Below, in pieces: positions 1 to 8,846 of a DNA stretch of 64,000 nucleotides (position 1 is the first letter of the stretch; each line of letters starts with the position of its first letter). Source of the stretch: Roseinatronobacter sp. S2 (GTDB lineage Bacteria; Pseudomonadota; Alphaproteobacteria; Rhodobacterales; Rhodobacteraceae); the NCBI RefSeq assembly GCF_029581395.1, contig NZ_CP121113.1:2104001-2168000 (forward strand), given 5' to 3'. Made by a program: the position numbers and the translations under genes. The notes beneath the pieces are model-generated. The model made no database searches, was not told where the DNA came from, and saw nothing but the letters and a program-made list of their open reading frames with translations.

Positions 1-132
1 CAGCGCGGCAATCGACGCTTGCGCCACCAGGGTTGAAACATGGGGCGGGGTGTTTCGGTTCAGAAATACAGATTGCGGCGGGATGAGTGGTATGGTCACT
101 GCGCGATCGACCTTCAGCTTATATCTTTGCAT
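1..132 (-). CDS. N-terminal fragment of a probable Bcr/CflA-type MFS exporter (runs off the window)
   Basis: An open frame on the minus strand runs from an ATG at 132 to the window edge (44 codons) with no stop. Around codons 28-44 it reads NTPPHVSTLVAQASIAAL. A 'TPPH..TL' segment leading into a hydrophobic helix is how I remember Bcr/CflA-family drug:proton antiporters of Rhodobacteraceae beginning, so an inner-membrane MFS exporter is the best guess. No good ribosome binding site precedes the ATG, and an internal GTG at codon 12 is an alternative start. The frame diverges from pccB, and the space between them holds the PccR-like operator. Only the first helix is visible, so the family call is tentative. 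Confidence 0.45.
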   Translation of the reverse strand, partial: MQRYKLKVDRAVTIPLIPPQSVFLNRNTPPHVSTLVAQASIAAL

Positions 133-190
133 TTGAACTGTTACACATGTGAAAAGAAGGTGCAATGTGGATTGCGAGCAAGAGCCTGAC

Positions 191-230
191 TTTGCAAATT
201 AGCCCCAATACTTGCAGACCAGTTTGCAAA
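191..230 (+). promoter_or_regulatory. PccR/ScfR-type operator upstream of pccB
   Basis: TTTGCAAA occurs at 191-198 and 223-230. The second copy is preceded, after exactly 4 bases, by CTTGCAGA (211-218), giving TTTGCAAA-like half, N4, TTTGCAAA. This matches the site published for PccR, the short-chain fatty acyl-CoA responsive regulator of propionyl-CoA carboxylase in Rhodobacter sphaeroides. The element lies 93 nt upstream of the pccB start. No pccR gene is visible in the window. Confidence 0.75.
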
Positions 231-322
231 TTATCTTAATTTCGCTTTTCACGGGCTGAACGAAACATTATTGTTTGGCAAAATTGGCGGCAAACACCGT
301 GTGCCGCGCGAAGGGGGACCGC

Positions 323-1855
323 ATGAAAGATATTCTGCAACAGCTTGAAAGTAACCGTGCGCAGGCCCGGCTTGGCGGCGGACAACGCCGGATTGATGCG
401 CAGCACGCCAAGGGCAAGCTGACCGCGCGCGAACGCATCGAGTTGTTGCTGGATGAAGACAGCTTTGAAGAATTCGACATGTTCGTGGCCCATCGCTGCA
501 CTGATTTCAGTATGCAGGACGACCGGCCCGCAGGTGATGGTGTTGTCACAGGATGGGGCACAATCAACGGGCGTCAGGTCTATGTGTTCAGTCAGGATTT
601 CACCGTCTTTGGTGGCTCGCTTTCTGAAACCCACGCGCAGAAAATCTGCAAAATCATGGATATGGCCATCCAGAACGGTGCCCCCGTCATTGGCCTGAAC
701 GATTCCGGTGGCGCGCGCATTCAGGAAGGGGTCGCCAGCCTTGCCGGTTACGCCGAAGTGTTCCAGCGCAATATCATGGCGTCGGGCGTGGTGCCGCAGA
801 TCAGCGTGATCATGGGACCATGTGCGGGCGGCGCGGTCTACAGCCCCGCGATGACCGATTTCATTTTCATGGTCAAAGATACCAGCTACATGTTCGTGAC
901 GGGGCCTGATGTCGTCAAGACCGTGACAAATGAAATCGTCACCGCAGAAGAACTGGGCGGCGCCAGCACCCATACGCGCAAATCATCGGTTGCAGATGGG
1001 GCGTTTGAAAATGATGTGGAGGCCCTGATCGAAGTGCGCCGCCTTGTCGATTTCCTGCCCAAGAACAACCGCGAAAAGCCGCCTGTGCGCCCCTTCTTCG
1101 ATGACCCCGCACGGCTGGAGCACAGTCTGGACACGCTGATCCCGGACAATGCAAATACCCCCTATGACATGAAGGAACTGATCCGCAAAGTTGCGGATGA
1201 AGGGGACTTTTTTGAGATACAGGAAGATTTTGCGAAGAACATCCTGACAGGTTTCATCCGTCTGGAAGGGCGCAGTGTGGGCGTTGTCGCAAACCAGCCG
1301 ATGGTGCTGGCAGGTTGTCTGGATATTGATTCCAGCCGCAAGGCCGCGCGGTTTGTGCGGTTTTGCGATGCGTTTGAAATCCCCATCCTGACCTTCGTGG
1401 ACGTGCCCGGCTTCCTGCCCGGCACCGGGCAGGAATATAGCGGTATCATCAAGCATGGCGCGAAATTGTTGTTTGCCTATGGCGAGGCAACTGTGCCGAA
1501 AGTGACGGTGATTACCCGCAAGGCCTATGGTGGTGCGTATGATGTGATGGCGTCCAAACATCTGCGTGGTGATTTCAACTATGCGTGGCCCACAGCCGAA
1601 ATTGCTGTGATGGGGGCCAAGGGCGCGGTTGAAATCCTGTATCGGTCCGAATTGGGTGATTCAGACAAGATTGCCGAACGCACCAAGGATTATGAAACCC
1701 GCTTTGCCAATCCCTTCGTTGCCGCGGAAAAAGGGTTCATAGACGAGGTGATCATGCCGCATTCAACGCGCAAACGGGTGGCACGGGCCTTCGCATCCCT
1801 GCGCAACAAGTCCCTGCAAAACCCGTGGAAGAAGCACGACAATATTCCGTTATAA
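323..1855 (+). CDS. pccB: Propionyl-CoA carboxylase beta subunit (carboxyltransferase)
   Basis: Carboxyltransferase subunit of biotin-dependent propionyl-CoA carboxylase, which moves carboxybiotin CO2 to propionyl-CoA to give (S)-methylmalonyl-CoA in the cytoplasm. The 510-aa product has the full family length and two crotonase-like halves. Gly-rich oxyanion-hole segments are present in both: [11 protein letters not shown] and [11 protein letters not shown] in the N-half, [12 protein letters not shown] and [10 protein letters not shown] in the C-half. The ATG at 323 is chosen because AAGGGGG lies 5 nt upstream (311-317); a TTG at 275 in the same frame adds a tail with no family resemblance. 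It heads a co-directional cluster ending with pccA and is preceded by a PccR-type operator, so induction by propionyl-CoA-generating substrates is expected. Confidence 0.95.
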   Translation: MKDILQQLESNRAQARLGGGQRRIDAQHAKGKLTARERIELLLDEDSFEEFDMFVAHRCTDFSMQDDRPAGDGVVTGWGTINGRQVYVFSQDFTVFGGSLSETHAQKICKIMDMAIQNGAPVIGLNDSGGARIQEGVASLAGYAEVFQRNIMASGVVPQISVIMGPCAGGAVYSPAMTDFIFMVKDTSYMFVTGPDVVKTVTNEIVTAEELGGASTHTRKSSVADGAFENDVEALIEVRRLVDFLPKNNREKPPVRPFFDDPARLEHSLDTLIPDNANTPYDMKELIRKVADEGDFFEIQEDFAKNILTGFIRLEGRSVGVVANQPMVLAGCLDIDSSRKAARFVRFCDAFEIPILTFVDVPGFLPGTGQEYSGIIKHGAKLLFAYGEATVPKVTVITRKAYGGAYDVMASKHLRGDFNYAWPTAEIAVMGAKGAVEILYRSELGDSDKIAERTKDYETRFANPFVAAEKGFIDEVIMPHSTRKRVARAFASLRNKSLQNPWKKHDNIPL

Positions 1856-1861
1856 GGGGGC

Positions 1862-2308
1862 ATGGTGGACGCGCGTGGTATCATAATCTGTGCTGGGCTG
1901 ACACTTGCAGCGCCGCTTTCGGCTGCGGGGCAGGGGATGCCGGATTCTGCGCCGTTACTGATGCCGTCGGGCGAAATGGCCTATCCGCTGGATGAAATCT
2001 GGGACGAATCGCAATCGATGATCCGCCTGCGTTTTGTGGTGCCCAAACTTGCGGAACCTTCCAGCGTTTATGGCGGGGACCCGTTTCGCGTGTTCGAAGA
2101 TATGATGTGGCTGTGCAGCACCCAGATGCGTGGCCTGACGGATATAGGAGAATTTCCACAAGATCAGGGCTGGCAGGGCGCAATTATCACCATGCTGGAA
2201 CGTGATATCCCCTTTGGAACGCGGGACGCCGATGTGGTCCAGTTTTTTGAGGGATTCGTGTTTGGAATGGACGGGTGCGAGTTGGAAGATGATCTGTATC
2301 ATGACTGA
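1862..2308 (+). CDS. Secreted hypothetical protein (probably DUF6497-like) in the pcc operon
   Basis: A 148-aa protein with an N-terminal hydrophobic stretch (ICAGLTLAAPLSAAG) that looks like a signal peptide cleaved near residue 22, so it is probably periplasmic. The rest is acidic, with two cysteines (in MWLCSTQ and GMDGCELED) that could form a disulfide. It starts 6 nt after the pccB stop and must be co-transcribed with it. I associate this position and style with a Rhodobacteraceae-restricted family (DUF6497), but that name is from memory. No catalytic motif is visible; function unknown. The ATG at 1862 follows an AAGGGGG-like stretch, which supports the start. Confidence 0.7.
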   Translation: MVDARGIIICAGLTLAAPLSAAGQGMPDSAPLLMPSGEMAYPLDEIWDESQSMIRLRFVVPKLAEPSSVYGGDPFRVFEDMMWLCSTQMRGLTDIGEFPQDQGWQGAIITMLERDIPFGTRDADVVQFFEGFVFGMDGCELEDDLYHD

Positions 2309-2491
2309 TAACACCCTGAATTTCCCCGATGATGCAGAAGCGCCACATGCGCGCGGGCGTGTCGAATTTCGATGGTCAGGATTCAACAGGCGCTGTATTA
2401 TGGGCGTGCATGTGCATTTGCATGCACCCAGAGGCACCCCGGCGCGAAAAATCAAAATAACGCGCCCGTTTCACATGAGCAGGAGAAATTC

Positions 2492-2632
2492 ATGTCTAAA
2501 GTCGCACTTCTTGCCGCAGTATCGGCAGTCTTTGTGCTTGGCGCTTGCGAAAAGCACAAGCGCGCCCCCGTTCTGGAGCCGGTCGCAGCCCCCATCTATG
2601 TCGAGCCGGTTTCGAGCAAGTCGAAATATTGA
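2492..2632 (+). CDS. Tandem mini-lipoprotein, copy A
   Basis: A 46-aa lipoprotein precursor beginning MSKVALLAAVSAVFVLGAC. The lipobox is LGAC, so mature Cys19 would be diacylated and the mature chain is only about 28 residues (EKHKRAP...PIYVEPVSSKSKY). AGGAG at 2481-2485, 6 nt from the ATG, fixes the start. It is the first of two clearly paralogous genes: copy B at 2873 shares MSK, the LGAC lipobox, a K-H pair after it, a Pro/Ala-rich spacer and an ending VEPVS.K. Each copy is followed by its own GC hairpin. Probably an abundant small envelope protein; function unknown. Confidence 0.75.
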   Translation: MSKVALLAAVSAVFVLGACEKHKRAPVLEPVAAPIYVEPVSSKSKY

Positions 2633-2641
2633 TGATCGCGT

Positions 2642-2665
2642 GGGGCAGGCATCGCTGCCTGCCCC
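2642..2665 (+). terminator. Hairpin after mini-lipoprotein A
   Basis: Perfect 9-bp stem GGGGCAGGC / GCCTGCCCC with the 6-nt loop ATCGCT, starting 9 nt after the stop codon. No U-tract follows, so it may be an mRNA-stabilising or attenuating hairpin rather than a strong intrinsic terminator. Confidence 0.6.
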
Positions 2666-2872
2666 ATCCGTCCGCGCCAGGGCCAATGTGACCTGGTGCA
2701 GGTTGGACGCAGTCCATTCCTGCCTGTTGCCATTATCGCAAAACCAGTGGTCAAGTTCTTGTGCATGCGCTACGCTGGTGCGCAAGCGCAGGGGTTGTTC
2801 CTGCGTGGCCAGTATGCCTGAAGGACCAACCTTTACGCATGCTTTTGCGGAACGAGACAACAGGAGATATGT

Positions 2873-3001
2873 ATGTCCAAGTTTACCATTCTTGCAGCTT
2901 TTGGCGCAGTCCTCGCATTGGGGGCATGTGCGAAACACCAACCTGCACCCGAGCCGGCACCTGCACCAATCATGGTCGAGCCGGTTTCGACCAAAGGCTG
3001 A
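2873..3001 (+). CDS. Tandem mini-lipoprotein, copy B
   Basis: A 42-aa lipoprotein precursor (MSKFTILAAFGAVLALGAC, then AKHQPAPEPAPAPIMVEPVSTKG). The lipobox LGAC and tail VEPVSTK mirror copy A, showing tandem duplication. AGGAG at 2862-2866 lies 6 nt before the ATG, the same arrangement as in copy A. The mature product would be about 24 residues, Pro/Ala-rich and flexible after the lipidated Cys. The 240-nt spacer between the copies holds the copy A hairpin and no other convincing gene. Confidence 0.7.
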   Translation: MSKFTILAAFGAVLALGACAKHQPAPEPAPAPIMVEPVSTKG

Positions 3002-3015
3002 TCTTGCAATAGCCG

Positions 3016-3038
3016 GGCAGGCGCTGCCCGCGCCTGCC
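3016..3038 (+). terminator. Hairpin after mini-lipoprotein B
   Basis: Perfect 9-bp stem GGCAGGCGC / GCGCCTGCC with the loop TGCCC, 14 nt after the stop codon and without a U-tract. It repeats the layout seen after copy A, so the duplication unit seems to be gene plus hairpin. Confidence 0.55.
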
Positions 3039-3085
3039 TGTGCCGTGGTTTATGGCGCGGGCCTTCAACGATTTGGGGGACGTCC

Positions 3086-3466
3086 ATGTTAAAGCATCGC
3101 GGCTTTCCTGGGCGTTTGCCCAGCACTGATTTTCAATTCGTCATTCGCCGTGCAAACCCCAAAGGGGTAACACCGCTTGTTGCGCGCAAGCGCTTTGCGG
3201 ACCGGCGCACACCCGACCGCCGCGCAGATGAAGCGTTCCTTGGCGCGCTGATCGCGCATTTCGGCGAAGACCCGTTCGCGCGCGGTAATCTGGATGCTGG
3301 GCGTCTGTCATGGCTGTTCGGGCGCGAGGTCGTGCCCGCCGAGGATAATTTTGATCCCGCAAGCTATGATGCCATGTTGCGTGTGGACATGCGTGCCGCC
3401 GAAGCCAGCTTTCCGCAGCTTTTCGACGGATCATCCGAATTTGCCTTTGATACATGGGAAGAGTGA
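3086..3466 (+). CDS. Small hypothetical protein between pccB and pccA
   Basis: A 126-aa soluble protein with no signal peptide. It has a basic N-terminal third (KRFADRRTPDRRADE) and an acidic C-terminal half ending FAFDTWEE. A G-rich stretch (GGGGG, about 6 nt upstream) serves as ribosome binding site. It sits 67 nt before the pccA start in the same direction and is therefore likely part of the pcc transcript. I do not recognise the family. The arginine/acid-rich composition would suit a protein- or nucleic-acid-binding accessory role, but that is speculation. Confidence 0.6.
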   Translation: MLKHRGFPGRLPSTDFQFVIRRANPKGVTPLVARKRFADRRTPDRRADEAFLGALIAHFGEDPFARGNLDAGRLSWLFGREVVPAEDNFDPASYDAMLRVDMRAAEASFPQLFDGSSEFAFDTWEE

Positions 3467-3533
3467 TGCCGCAAGGCACCGCCTTCATTAACCTTTTCCG
3501 CGCCATGGGTGCGCTTACCTTCAAGGAGTCCGC

Positions 3534-5531
3534 ATGTTTCGCAAGATCCTGATTGCCAACCGTGGTGAAATTGCCTGCCGCGTCATCAAGACCGCCCGCA
3601 AAATGGGGATCGCGACCGTTGCAGTTTATTCCGATGCGGACCGCAACGCGCTGCATGTGCGCATGGCAGATGAAGCCATCAATATTGGCCCTGCGCCCGC
3701 AAACCAGTCCTATATTGTCATAGACAAGATACTGGATGCCGTGCGTCAGACAGGTGCGGAAGCGGTACATCCGGGCTATGGTTTTCTGTCCGAGAACATG
3801 AAATTCGCCGAAGCACTGGCGGCAGAAGGGGTTGCGTTCATCGGCCCGCCCGTGAACGCGATTGAAGCGATGGGCGACAAGATCACGTCAAAGAAGCTTG
3901 CGGCAGAAGCGGGCGTCAGCACTGTGCCTGGCTATATGGGGCTGATCTCGGACGCCGAAGATGCGGTGAAGATCAGCAACCAGGTCGGCTATCCGGTGAT
4001 GATCAAGGCCAGCGCGGGCGGCGGTGGCAAGGGCATGCGCATCGCATGGAATGATGCGGAAGCGCGCGAAGGGTTCCAGTCCTCCAAGAATGAAGCGGCG
4101 TCCAGTTTCGGCGACGACCGGATTTTCATTGAAAAATTCGTGACCCAGCCCCGCCATATCGAAATTCAGGTTCTGGCCGACAGCCATGGCAACACTGTCT
4201 ATTTGCATGAGCGTGAATGCTCTATCCAGCGCCGCAACCAGAAAGTGATTGAAGAAGCGCCATCCCCGTTTCTGGACGAATCCACCCGCCGCGCGATGGG
4301 TGAACAAGCCTGCGCCCTTGCGGCAGCGGTGGGCTATACATCGGCGGGAACGGTGGAATTTATCGTCGATGGCGAGAAGAATTTCTATTTCCTTGAAATG
4401 AACACCCGCCTTCAGGTGGAACACCCTGTCACCGAACTGATTACAGGGGTGGATCTGGTTGAACAGATGATCCGTGTGGCGGCTGGTGAAAAGCTGCCCT
4501 TCGCGCAATCCGACCTGAAGATCAACGGCTGGGCCATCGAATCGCGCCTGTATGCCGAAGACCCGTATCGCAACTTCCTGCCCTCGATCGGGCGGTTGAC
4601 GCGCTATCGCCCGCCTGCCGAAATCACCGCGCCGGACCGCACCGTGCGCAATGATACCGGCGTTTTTGAAGGCGGTGAAATCAGCATGTATTACGACCCG
4701 ATGATTGCGAAACTATGCACATGGGCACCGACGCGCGGGCAGGCGATTGACGAAATGCGCCTGGCGCTGGATGAATTCGAGTTGGAAGGGATCGGCCATA
4801 ACCTGCCCTTCCTGTCGGCCGTGATGGACCACCCGCGCTTCATTTCCGGCGAGATTACGACAGCCTTCATCGCCGAAGAATACCCCGACGGGTTCGAGGG
4901 GACGACACTGCCACGCGACCTGCTGCACCGCGTGGCCGCAAGTGCCTGCGCCATGAACCGCGTGGCCGAAATCCGGCGTGCGCGTATTTCCGGGCGCATG
5001 GACAACCATGAACGCGTTGTCGGCACCGATTGGGTGATCAATATTCAGGGCGAAAGCCTGAATGCCAGCATCGACGCCGACCGCGAAGGCGCAACTGTTT
5101 CGCTGGCAGGGCAGAGCTATCGCATCACATCCGACTGGCTGCCCGGCCAACCGCTTGCGCGGCTGAATGTCGATGGAACGCCCTTGGTGATGAAGATTGG
5201 CAAAATTCCCGGCGGGTTTCGCGCACGCCTGCGCGGGGCGGACCTGAAGATACATGTCTTCTCGCCCAGGCAGGCAAAACTGGCCGAGCTGATGCCGGAA
5301 AAACTGCCGCCCGACACATCGAAACTGCTGCTGTGCCCCATGCCCGGCATGGTGGTGTCCATTTCCGTCGAAGAAGGCGAGGAAGTCTATGAAGGCCAGA
5401 CACTTGCAACTGTGGAAGCCATGAAAATGGAAAACATCCTGCGGGCCGAACGCAAGGGAATTGTGTCGCGCATTAGCGTTCAGGCAGGCGCCTCTCTGGC
5501 TGTGGATGATGTGATCATGGAGTTTGAATGA
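3534..5531 (+). CDS. pccA: Propionyl/acetyl-CoA carboxylase alpha subunit (biotin carboxylase + BCCP)
   Basis: Biotin-carboxylating subunit that pairs with PccB. Order over 665 aa: biotin carboxylase N-domain from residue 1 (FRKILIANRGEIACRVI), ATP-grasp domain with the glycine-rich loop KASAGGGGKGMRI near residue 160 and the catalytic region EMNTRLQVEHPVTE near 290, a middle BT domain, and a C-terminal biotinyl domain with AMKM at 629-632 (biotinylated Lys631). Length is normal for PccA. AAGGAG lies just before the ATG. Its stop overlaps the start of the next gene (ATGA at 5528), so the membrane protein that follows is translationally coupled. An assignment to 3-methylcrotonyl-CoA carboxylase is less likely given pccB and the mutase nearby. 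Confidence 0.93.
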   Translation: MFRKILIANRGEIACRVIKTARKMGIATVAVYSDADRNALHVRMADEAINIGPAPANQSYIVIDKILDAVRQTGAEAVHPGYGFLSENMKFAEALAAEGVAFIGPPVNAIEAMGDKITSKKLAAEAGVSTVPGYMGLISDAEDAVKISNQVGYPVMIKASAGGGGKGMRIAWNDAEAREGFQSSKNEAASSFGDDRIFIEKFVTQPRHIEIQVLADSHGNTVYLHERECSIQRRNQKVIEEAPSPFLDESTRRAMGEQACALAAAVGYTSAGTVEFIVDGEKNFYFLEMNTRLQVEHPVTELITGVDLVEQMIRVAAGEKLPFAQSDLKINGWAIESRLYAEDPYRNFLPSIGRLTRYRPPAEITAPDRTVRNDTGVFEGGEISMYYDPMIAKLCTWAPTRGQAIDEMRLALDEFELEGIGHNLPFLSAVMDHPRFISGEITTAFIAEEYPDGFEGTTLPRDLLHRVAASACAMNRVAEIRRARISGRMDNHERVVGTDWVINIQGESLNASIDADREGATVSLAGQSYRITSDWLPGQPLARLNVDGTPLVMKIGKIPGGFRARLRGADLKIHVFSPRQAKLAELMPEKLPPDTSKLLLCPMPGMVVSISVEEGEEVYEGQTLATVEAMKMENILRAERKGIVSRISVQAGASLAVDDVIMEFE

Positions 5532-5911
5532 TGCAAAAGCGCACCCCTCTTCGCTTGTTTCTGGTCTATTTCGCCAGCTTCATAGCGGCGATGGTGCTGG
5601 CCTGGCTGATTTTGACCCGCGTGGCCGAAGGGGTGCGCGACGGCTATGCCGTGCTGCTTCTTTTGCCCCCCCTGGGGGGGATGGCGGTGTTTCACGGGCT
5701 TTTCCCGCTGCTTAGCCGCATACGCCTTGGGCTGGAATTCATCGCAGTCGGCGGGGCGCTTGTGTATGGGACAGGTGCTGTGATGGGCGCACTGGTCTGG
5801 CTTGGCTTTCTGGACCCCGGCAGCGCGCTGGTGCTGTGGCTGGTTGGCGTCTTTGGGCCGGGTTGGTGGCTTATGTCACAACGCGCTGAAAAGATTGGCT
5901 ATTTCGAATGA
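5528..5911 (+). CDS. Small integral membrane protein coupled to pccA
   Basis: A 127-aa protein with about four hydrophobic helices (residues ~9-30, 38-62, 67-90 and 95-115) and a short charged C-tail (SQRAEKIGYFE). It begins with tandem ATGs inside the pccA stop (ATGA), so it is almost certainly co-translated with the carboxylase alpha subunit. No transporter family signature is visible. The genetic coupling hints at a link with short-chain acyl-CoA or carboxylate metabolism, but no function can be read from the sequence. Confidence 0.75.
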   Translation: MMQKRTPLRLFLVYFASFIAAMVLAWLILTRVAEGVRDGYAVLLLLPPLGGMAVFHGLFPLLSRIRLGLEFIAVGGALVYGTGAVMGALVWLGFLDPGSALVLWLVGVFGPGWWLMSQRAEKIGYFE

Positions 5912-5918
5912 TCACGTC

Positions 5919-5988
5919 TTCATCTTGCCAAAAATACTCGTGGAGGAAGGTGGCGGGGAATGTGGCGCAGCCACATGGGGACGCCACC
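5919..5988 (-). repeat. Structured intergenic element, copy 1 (GAGTATTTTTGGCAAGATGAA family)
   Basis: Read on the minus strand, a nested hairpin (outer GGTGGCG/CGCCACC at 5949-5955 and 5982-5988; inner ATGTGGC/GCCACAT at 5960-5966 and 5970-5976, loop of 3) precedes the conserved tail CGAGTATTTTTGGCAAGATG (5940 down to 5921), which continues AA. It lies downstream of the minus-strand DUF4174 gene and the plus-strand pcc membrane protein. Further copies are at 23560, 29156 and 41031. Confidence 0.65.
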
Positions 5989-6035
5989 CCCACGACGCAT
6001 AGGCATGGCGCCAGAAACCACAAGGCCGCACCCGC

Positions 6036-6545
6036 TCAGCGCCCCGATGGCAGGCGTTCCAGCATCTCCTGTCTGCGTGACGGGAAGCGGTCAATGACGG
6101 CCATCATCTCGCGGCCCGTGCGTACTGCGGGACGCCGCGCTTTGACTTCGCCATCCTTGTCGATGATAGCAGTCATAAAACCGCGCGGCCGCAGCACTTG
6201 TCGCAACGGGCTGCGATCTTCCGGATGGGCGTCGAAAATGACCACAGCGTCGCGGGCAAAAAATTCGTCGGCGCGTTCGCGCAGCGCATCCAGCTGGCGT
6301 TCGAATTGCGGGTCATTCGGTGTATCTGCCATGACAACGATTATGCGGCTGACCCAGATGAAATCGCGCGCATCGATTTCGCGGGCGTCAAGGAACATCA
6401 GCGTTTCCTGTTCATCCTCGCCATTTACCACCTCCGAGGTCACGCCAGACATGTCAGGCGTTGTATCGGTATTTTCGGGACCGTTTGTTGCAAGCGCCGC
6501 AAACGGGAAATGTAACGCAAAAACAAGCGTGAAGATCGGTTTCAT
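6036..6545 (-). CDS. Secreted DUF4174 family protein
   Basis: A 169-aa protein with an N-terminal signal peptide (KPIFTLVFALHFPFAALA), presumably periplasmic. The body matches what I know of DUF4174: a thioredoxin-fold-like domain lacking redox cysteines, with the segments WVSRIIVVMADTPND, VVIFDAHPEDRSPLRQ and TAIIDKDGEVKAR near residues 70-145. AGGAGG about 6 nt upstream supports the ATG at 6545 over the ATG six codons further up. It is transcribed divergently from the methylmalonyl-CoA mutase gene, so the 96-nt gap must hold both promoters. Function unknown. Confidence 0.75.
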   Translation of the reverse strand: MKPIFTLVFALHFPFAALATNGPENTDTTPDMSGVTSEVVNGEDEQETLMFLDAREIDARDFIWVSRIIVVMADTPNDPQFERQLDALRERADEFFARDAVVIFDAHPEDRSPLRQVLRPRGFMTAIIDKDGEVKARRPAVRTGREMMAVIDRFPSRRQEMLERLPSGR

Positions 6546-6641
6546 AATGCCTCCTGCATGCATTGCATATAGTCGTAATTGTCAGGAAAACACCATAGCC
6601 CATGCGTTTTTCCATGCGCGTGACGTCAGAAAGGAGCAGCC

Positions 6642-8777
6642 ATGAGCACGCCAAAGAGCCGTTGGGCCGAAATCGCCGCCAAGGAATTGAAGCACCGCCC
6701 CATTGAAAGCCTGACCTGGAACACATTGGAAGGTATCCCCGTTCAGCCGCTATATACGGCCGAAGACGTCGACGGGCTTGACCATCTGGGCACCATTCCG
6801 GGAGAAGCGCCTTATACCCGTGGGGTGCGCGCCACGATGTATACGGGCCGCGCATGGACCATACGGCAATATGCCGGGTTTTCCACCGCAGAGGATTCGA
6901 ACGCATTTTACCGCAAGGCCCTGGCGGCGGGCCAGCAAGGTGTGTCTGTCGCGTTTGATCTGGCAACCCATCGCGGCTATGACAGCGACCATCCGCGTGT
7001 GACGGGCGATGTGGGCAAGGCCGGTGTGGCGATTGATTCGGTCGAGGATATGAAAATCCTGTTTGACGGAATCCCGCTGGAAAAAGTCAGCGTTTCGATG
7101 ACAATGAACGGCGCGGTCATTCCCATTCTGGCCAGTTTCATTGTGACAGGTGAAGAACAGGGCGTGGACCGCAAACTGCTGTCGGGCACCATTCAGAATG
7201 ATATTCTGAAGGAATTCATGGTGCGCAACACCTATGTCTATCCGCCCGAACCCAGCATGCGCATCATTGCCGATATTATTGAATATACCACTGCCGAAAT
7301 GCCCAAATTCAACAGCATTTCGATTTCCGGCTATCATATGCAGGAAGCGGGCGCCAATCTGGTGCAGGAATTGGGCTTTACGCTGGCTGATGGCCGCGAA
7401 TATGTGCGCGCGGCCATTCATCGTGGCATGGATGTTGACCAGTTTGCGGGGCGCTTGTCGTTCTTTTTTGCCATAGGCACGAATTTCTTTATGGAAATCG
7501 CAAAATTGCGCGCAGCACGGCTGCTATGGTCGCGCGTGATGGCAGAGTTTAACCCCAAAGACCCGAAATCCAGCATGTTGCGCACGCATTGCCAGACATC
7601 TGGGGTCAGTTTGCAGGAACAAGACCCTTACAACAACGTCATCCGCACCGCCTATGAAGCGATGAGTGCGGTTCTTGGCGGCACGCAATCCTTGCACACA
7701 AACGCGCTGGACGAAGCGATTGCGCTGCCGACCGAATTCAGCGCCCGCATTGCGCGCAACACACAGCTTGTGCTGCAAGAAGAAACCGGCGTGACCAAGG
7801 TGGTCGATCCGCTGGCGGGCAGTTACTATATTGAAAAACTGACCCATGATCTGGCCGAGGCTGCCTGGACCTTGATGCAGGAAGTCGAGGAAATGGGCGG
7901 CATGACCAAAGCGGTTGCATCCGGTATGCCAAAACTGCGGATCGAGGAGACGGCAGCGAAGCGGCAGGCGATGATCGACCGCGGCGAGGAAGTGATCGTG
8001 GGCGTGAACAAATACCGCAAGGATTTTGAGGACCCGATTGATATTCTGGACATTGACAATGTGAAGGTGCGCGACAGTCAGATTGTGCGCCTGGAAAAGA
8101 TGCGGGCCACACGCGATCAGGCGGTTTGTGATGCTGCATTGAACGAATTGACCCGCCGCGCGCGCGAGGGGGGGAATCTTCTGGAAGCTGCCGTGGACGC
8201 CGCGCGCGCCCGCGCCTCTGTCGGGGAAATCAGCATGGCAATGGAAAAGATATTTGGCCGCCATCGTGCCGAGGTCAAAACACTGGCAGGTGTTTACGGT
8301 GCCGCCTATGAGGGGGATCAGGGCTTCGCGGCCATTCAGGCCGATGTCGAAGCCTTCGCCGAGCTTGAGGGGCGCCGCCCGCGTATGCTGGTCGTCAAGA
8401 TGGGGCAGGACGGCCATGATCGCGGCGCGAAGGTGATTGCCACTGCCTTCGCCGATATCGGGTTTGATGTCGATGTGGGACCGCTGTTTCAAACCCCCGC
8501 TGAAGCCGCACAGGACGCCATTGACAATGACGTGCATATCATTGGCATTTCCAGTCAGGCAGCGGGGCATAAGACCCTTGCACCACAACTGGTTCAGGCA
8601 CTGAATGACGCGGGCGCGGATGATATTCTTGTCATCTGTGGCGGCGTGATCCCGCAGCAGGATTACGAATTTCTGTATAATGCGGGGGTAAAGGCCATCT
8701 TTGGTCCCGGAACCAATATTCCGGACGCGGCGAAGAAAATTCTTGATCTGGTGCGCAAGGCGCGCGGGTTGTCGTAA
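6642..8777 (+). CDS. mcm: Methylmalonyl-CoA mutase, full-length single-chain
   Basis: Adenosylcobalamin-dependent isomerisation of (R)-methylmalonyl-CoA to succinyl-CoA. At 711 aa it has the catalytic (large-subunit type) TIM-barrel N-domain ([20 protein letters not shown] near residue 60; [17 protein letters not shown] near 105) and a C-terminal B12-binding domain with the D-x-H-x-x-G motif in [13 protein letters not shown] near residue 588, whose His displaces dimethylbenzimidazole. Single-chain length fits alphaproteobacterial enzymes. AAAGGAG lies 7 nt before the ATG. It continues the propionyl-CoA route begun by pccAB 1.1 kb upstream; the epimerase is not in the window. The alternatives ethylmalonyl-CoA mutase (meaA) and isobutyryl-CoA mutase differ in the barrel; I judge mcm more likely from context and length. 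Confidence 0.92.
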   Translation: MSTPKSRWAEIAAKELKHRPIESLTWNTLEGIPVQPLYTAEDVDGLDHLGTIPGEAPYTRGVRATMYTGRAWTIRQYAGFSTAEDSNAFYRKALAAGQQGVSVAFDLATHRGYDSDHPRVTGDVGKAGVAIDSVEDMKILFDGIPLEKVSVSMTMNGAVIPILASFIVTGEEQGVDRKLLSGTIQNDILKEFMVRNTYVYPPEPSMRIIADIIEYTTAEMPKFNSISISGYHMQEAGANLVQELGFTLADGREYVRAAIHRGMDVDQFAGRLSFFFAIGTNFFMEIAKLRAARLLWSRVMAEFNPKDPKSSMLRTHCQTSGVSLQEQDPYNNVIRTAYEAMSAVLGGTQSLHTNALDEAIALPTEFSARIARNTQLVLQEETGVTKVVDPLAGSYYIEKLTHDLAEAAWTLMQEVEEMGGMTKAVASGMPKLRIEETAAKRQAMIDRGEEVIVGVNKYRKDFEDPIDILDIDNVKVRDSQIVRLEKMRATRDQAVCDAALNELTRRAREGGNLLEAAVDAARARASVGEISMAMEKIFGRHRAEVKTLAGVYGAAYEGDQGFAAIQADVEAFAELEGRRPRMLVVKMGQDGHDRGAKVIATAFADIGFDVDVGPLFQTPAEAAQDAIDNDVHIIGISSQAAGHKTLAPQLVQALNDAGADDILVICGGVIPQQDYEFLYNAGVKAIFGPGTNIPDAAKKILDLVRKARGLS

Positions 8778-8800
8778 CGCAGCAATACCTGAATGAAATT

Positions 8801-8833
8801 GCAGGGCAGGGGGCCTGACCCACCATGCCCTGC
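8801..8833. terminator. Hairpin between convergent mcm and doxX-like genes
   Basis: The 8-bp arms GCAGGGCA (8801-8808) and TGCCCTGC (8826-8833) enclose a G-rich 17-nt loop between two convergent genes. It may serve both directions; there is no strong U-tract. Confidence 0.5.
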
Positions 8834-8846
8834 ATGTCTTGTCCGG

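Noticed and set aside
236..973. Long minus-strand frame opposite pccB (and similar ones at 983-1561, 3888-4508, 6750-7421, 7524-8588)
   Set aside because: Exact antisense of strongly conserved carboxylase or mutase genes; His/Arg/Ala-rich composition typical of shadow frames in high-GC DNA; no RBS.
2301..2460. Coding frame starting ATGACTGATAAC just after the secreted protein
   Set aside because: Starts plausibly (ATGACTGA overlap), but the frame soon turns into Arg/His-rich low-quality sequence and runs over the lipoprotein gene.
2202..3092. 296-codon plus frame across the mini-lipoproteins
   Set aside because: Overlaps three better-supported genes with RBSs; composition is not protein-like.
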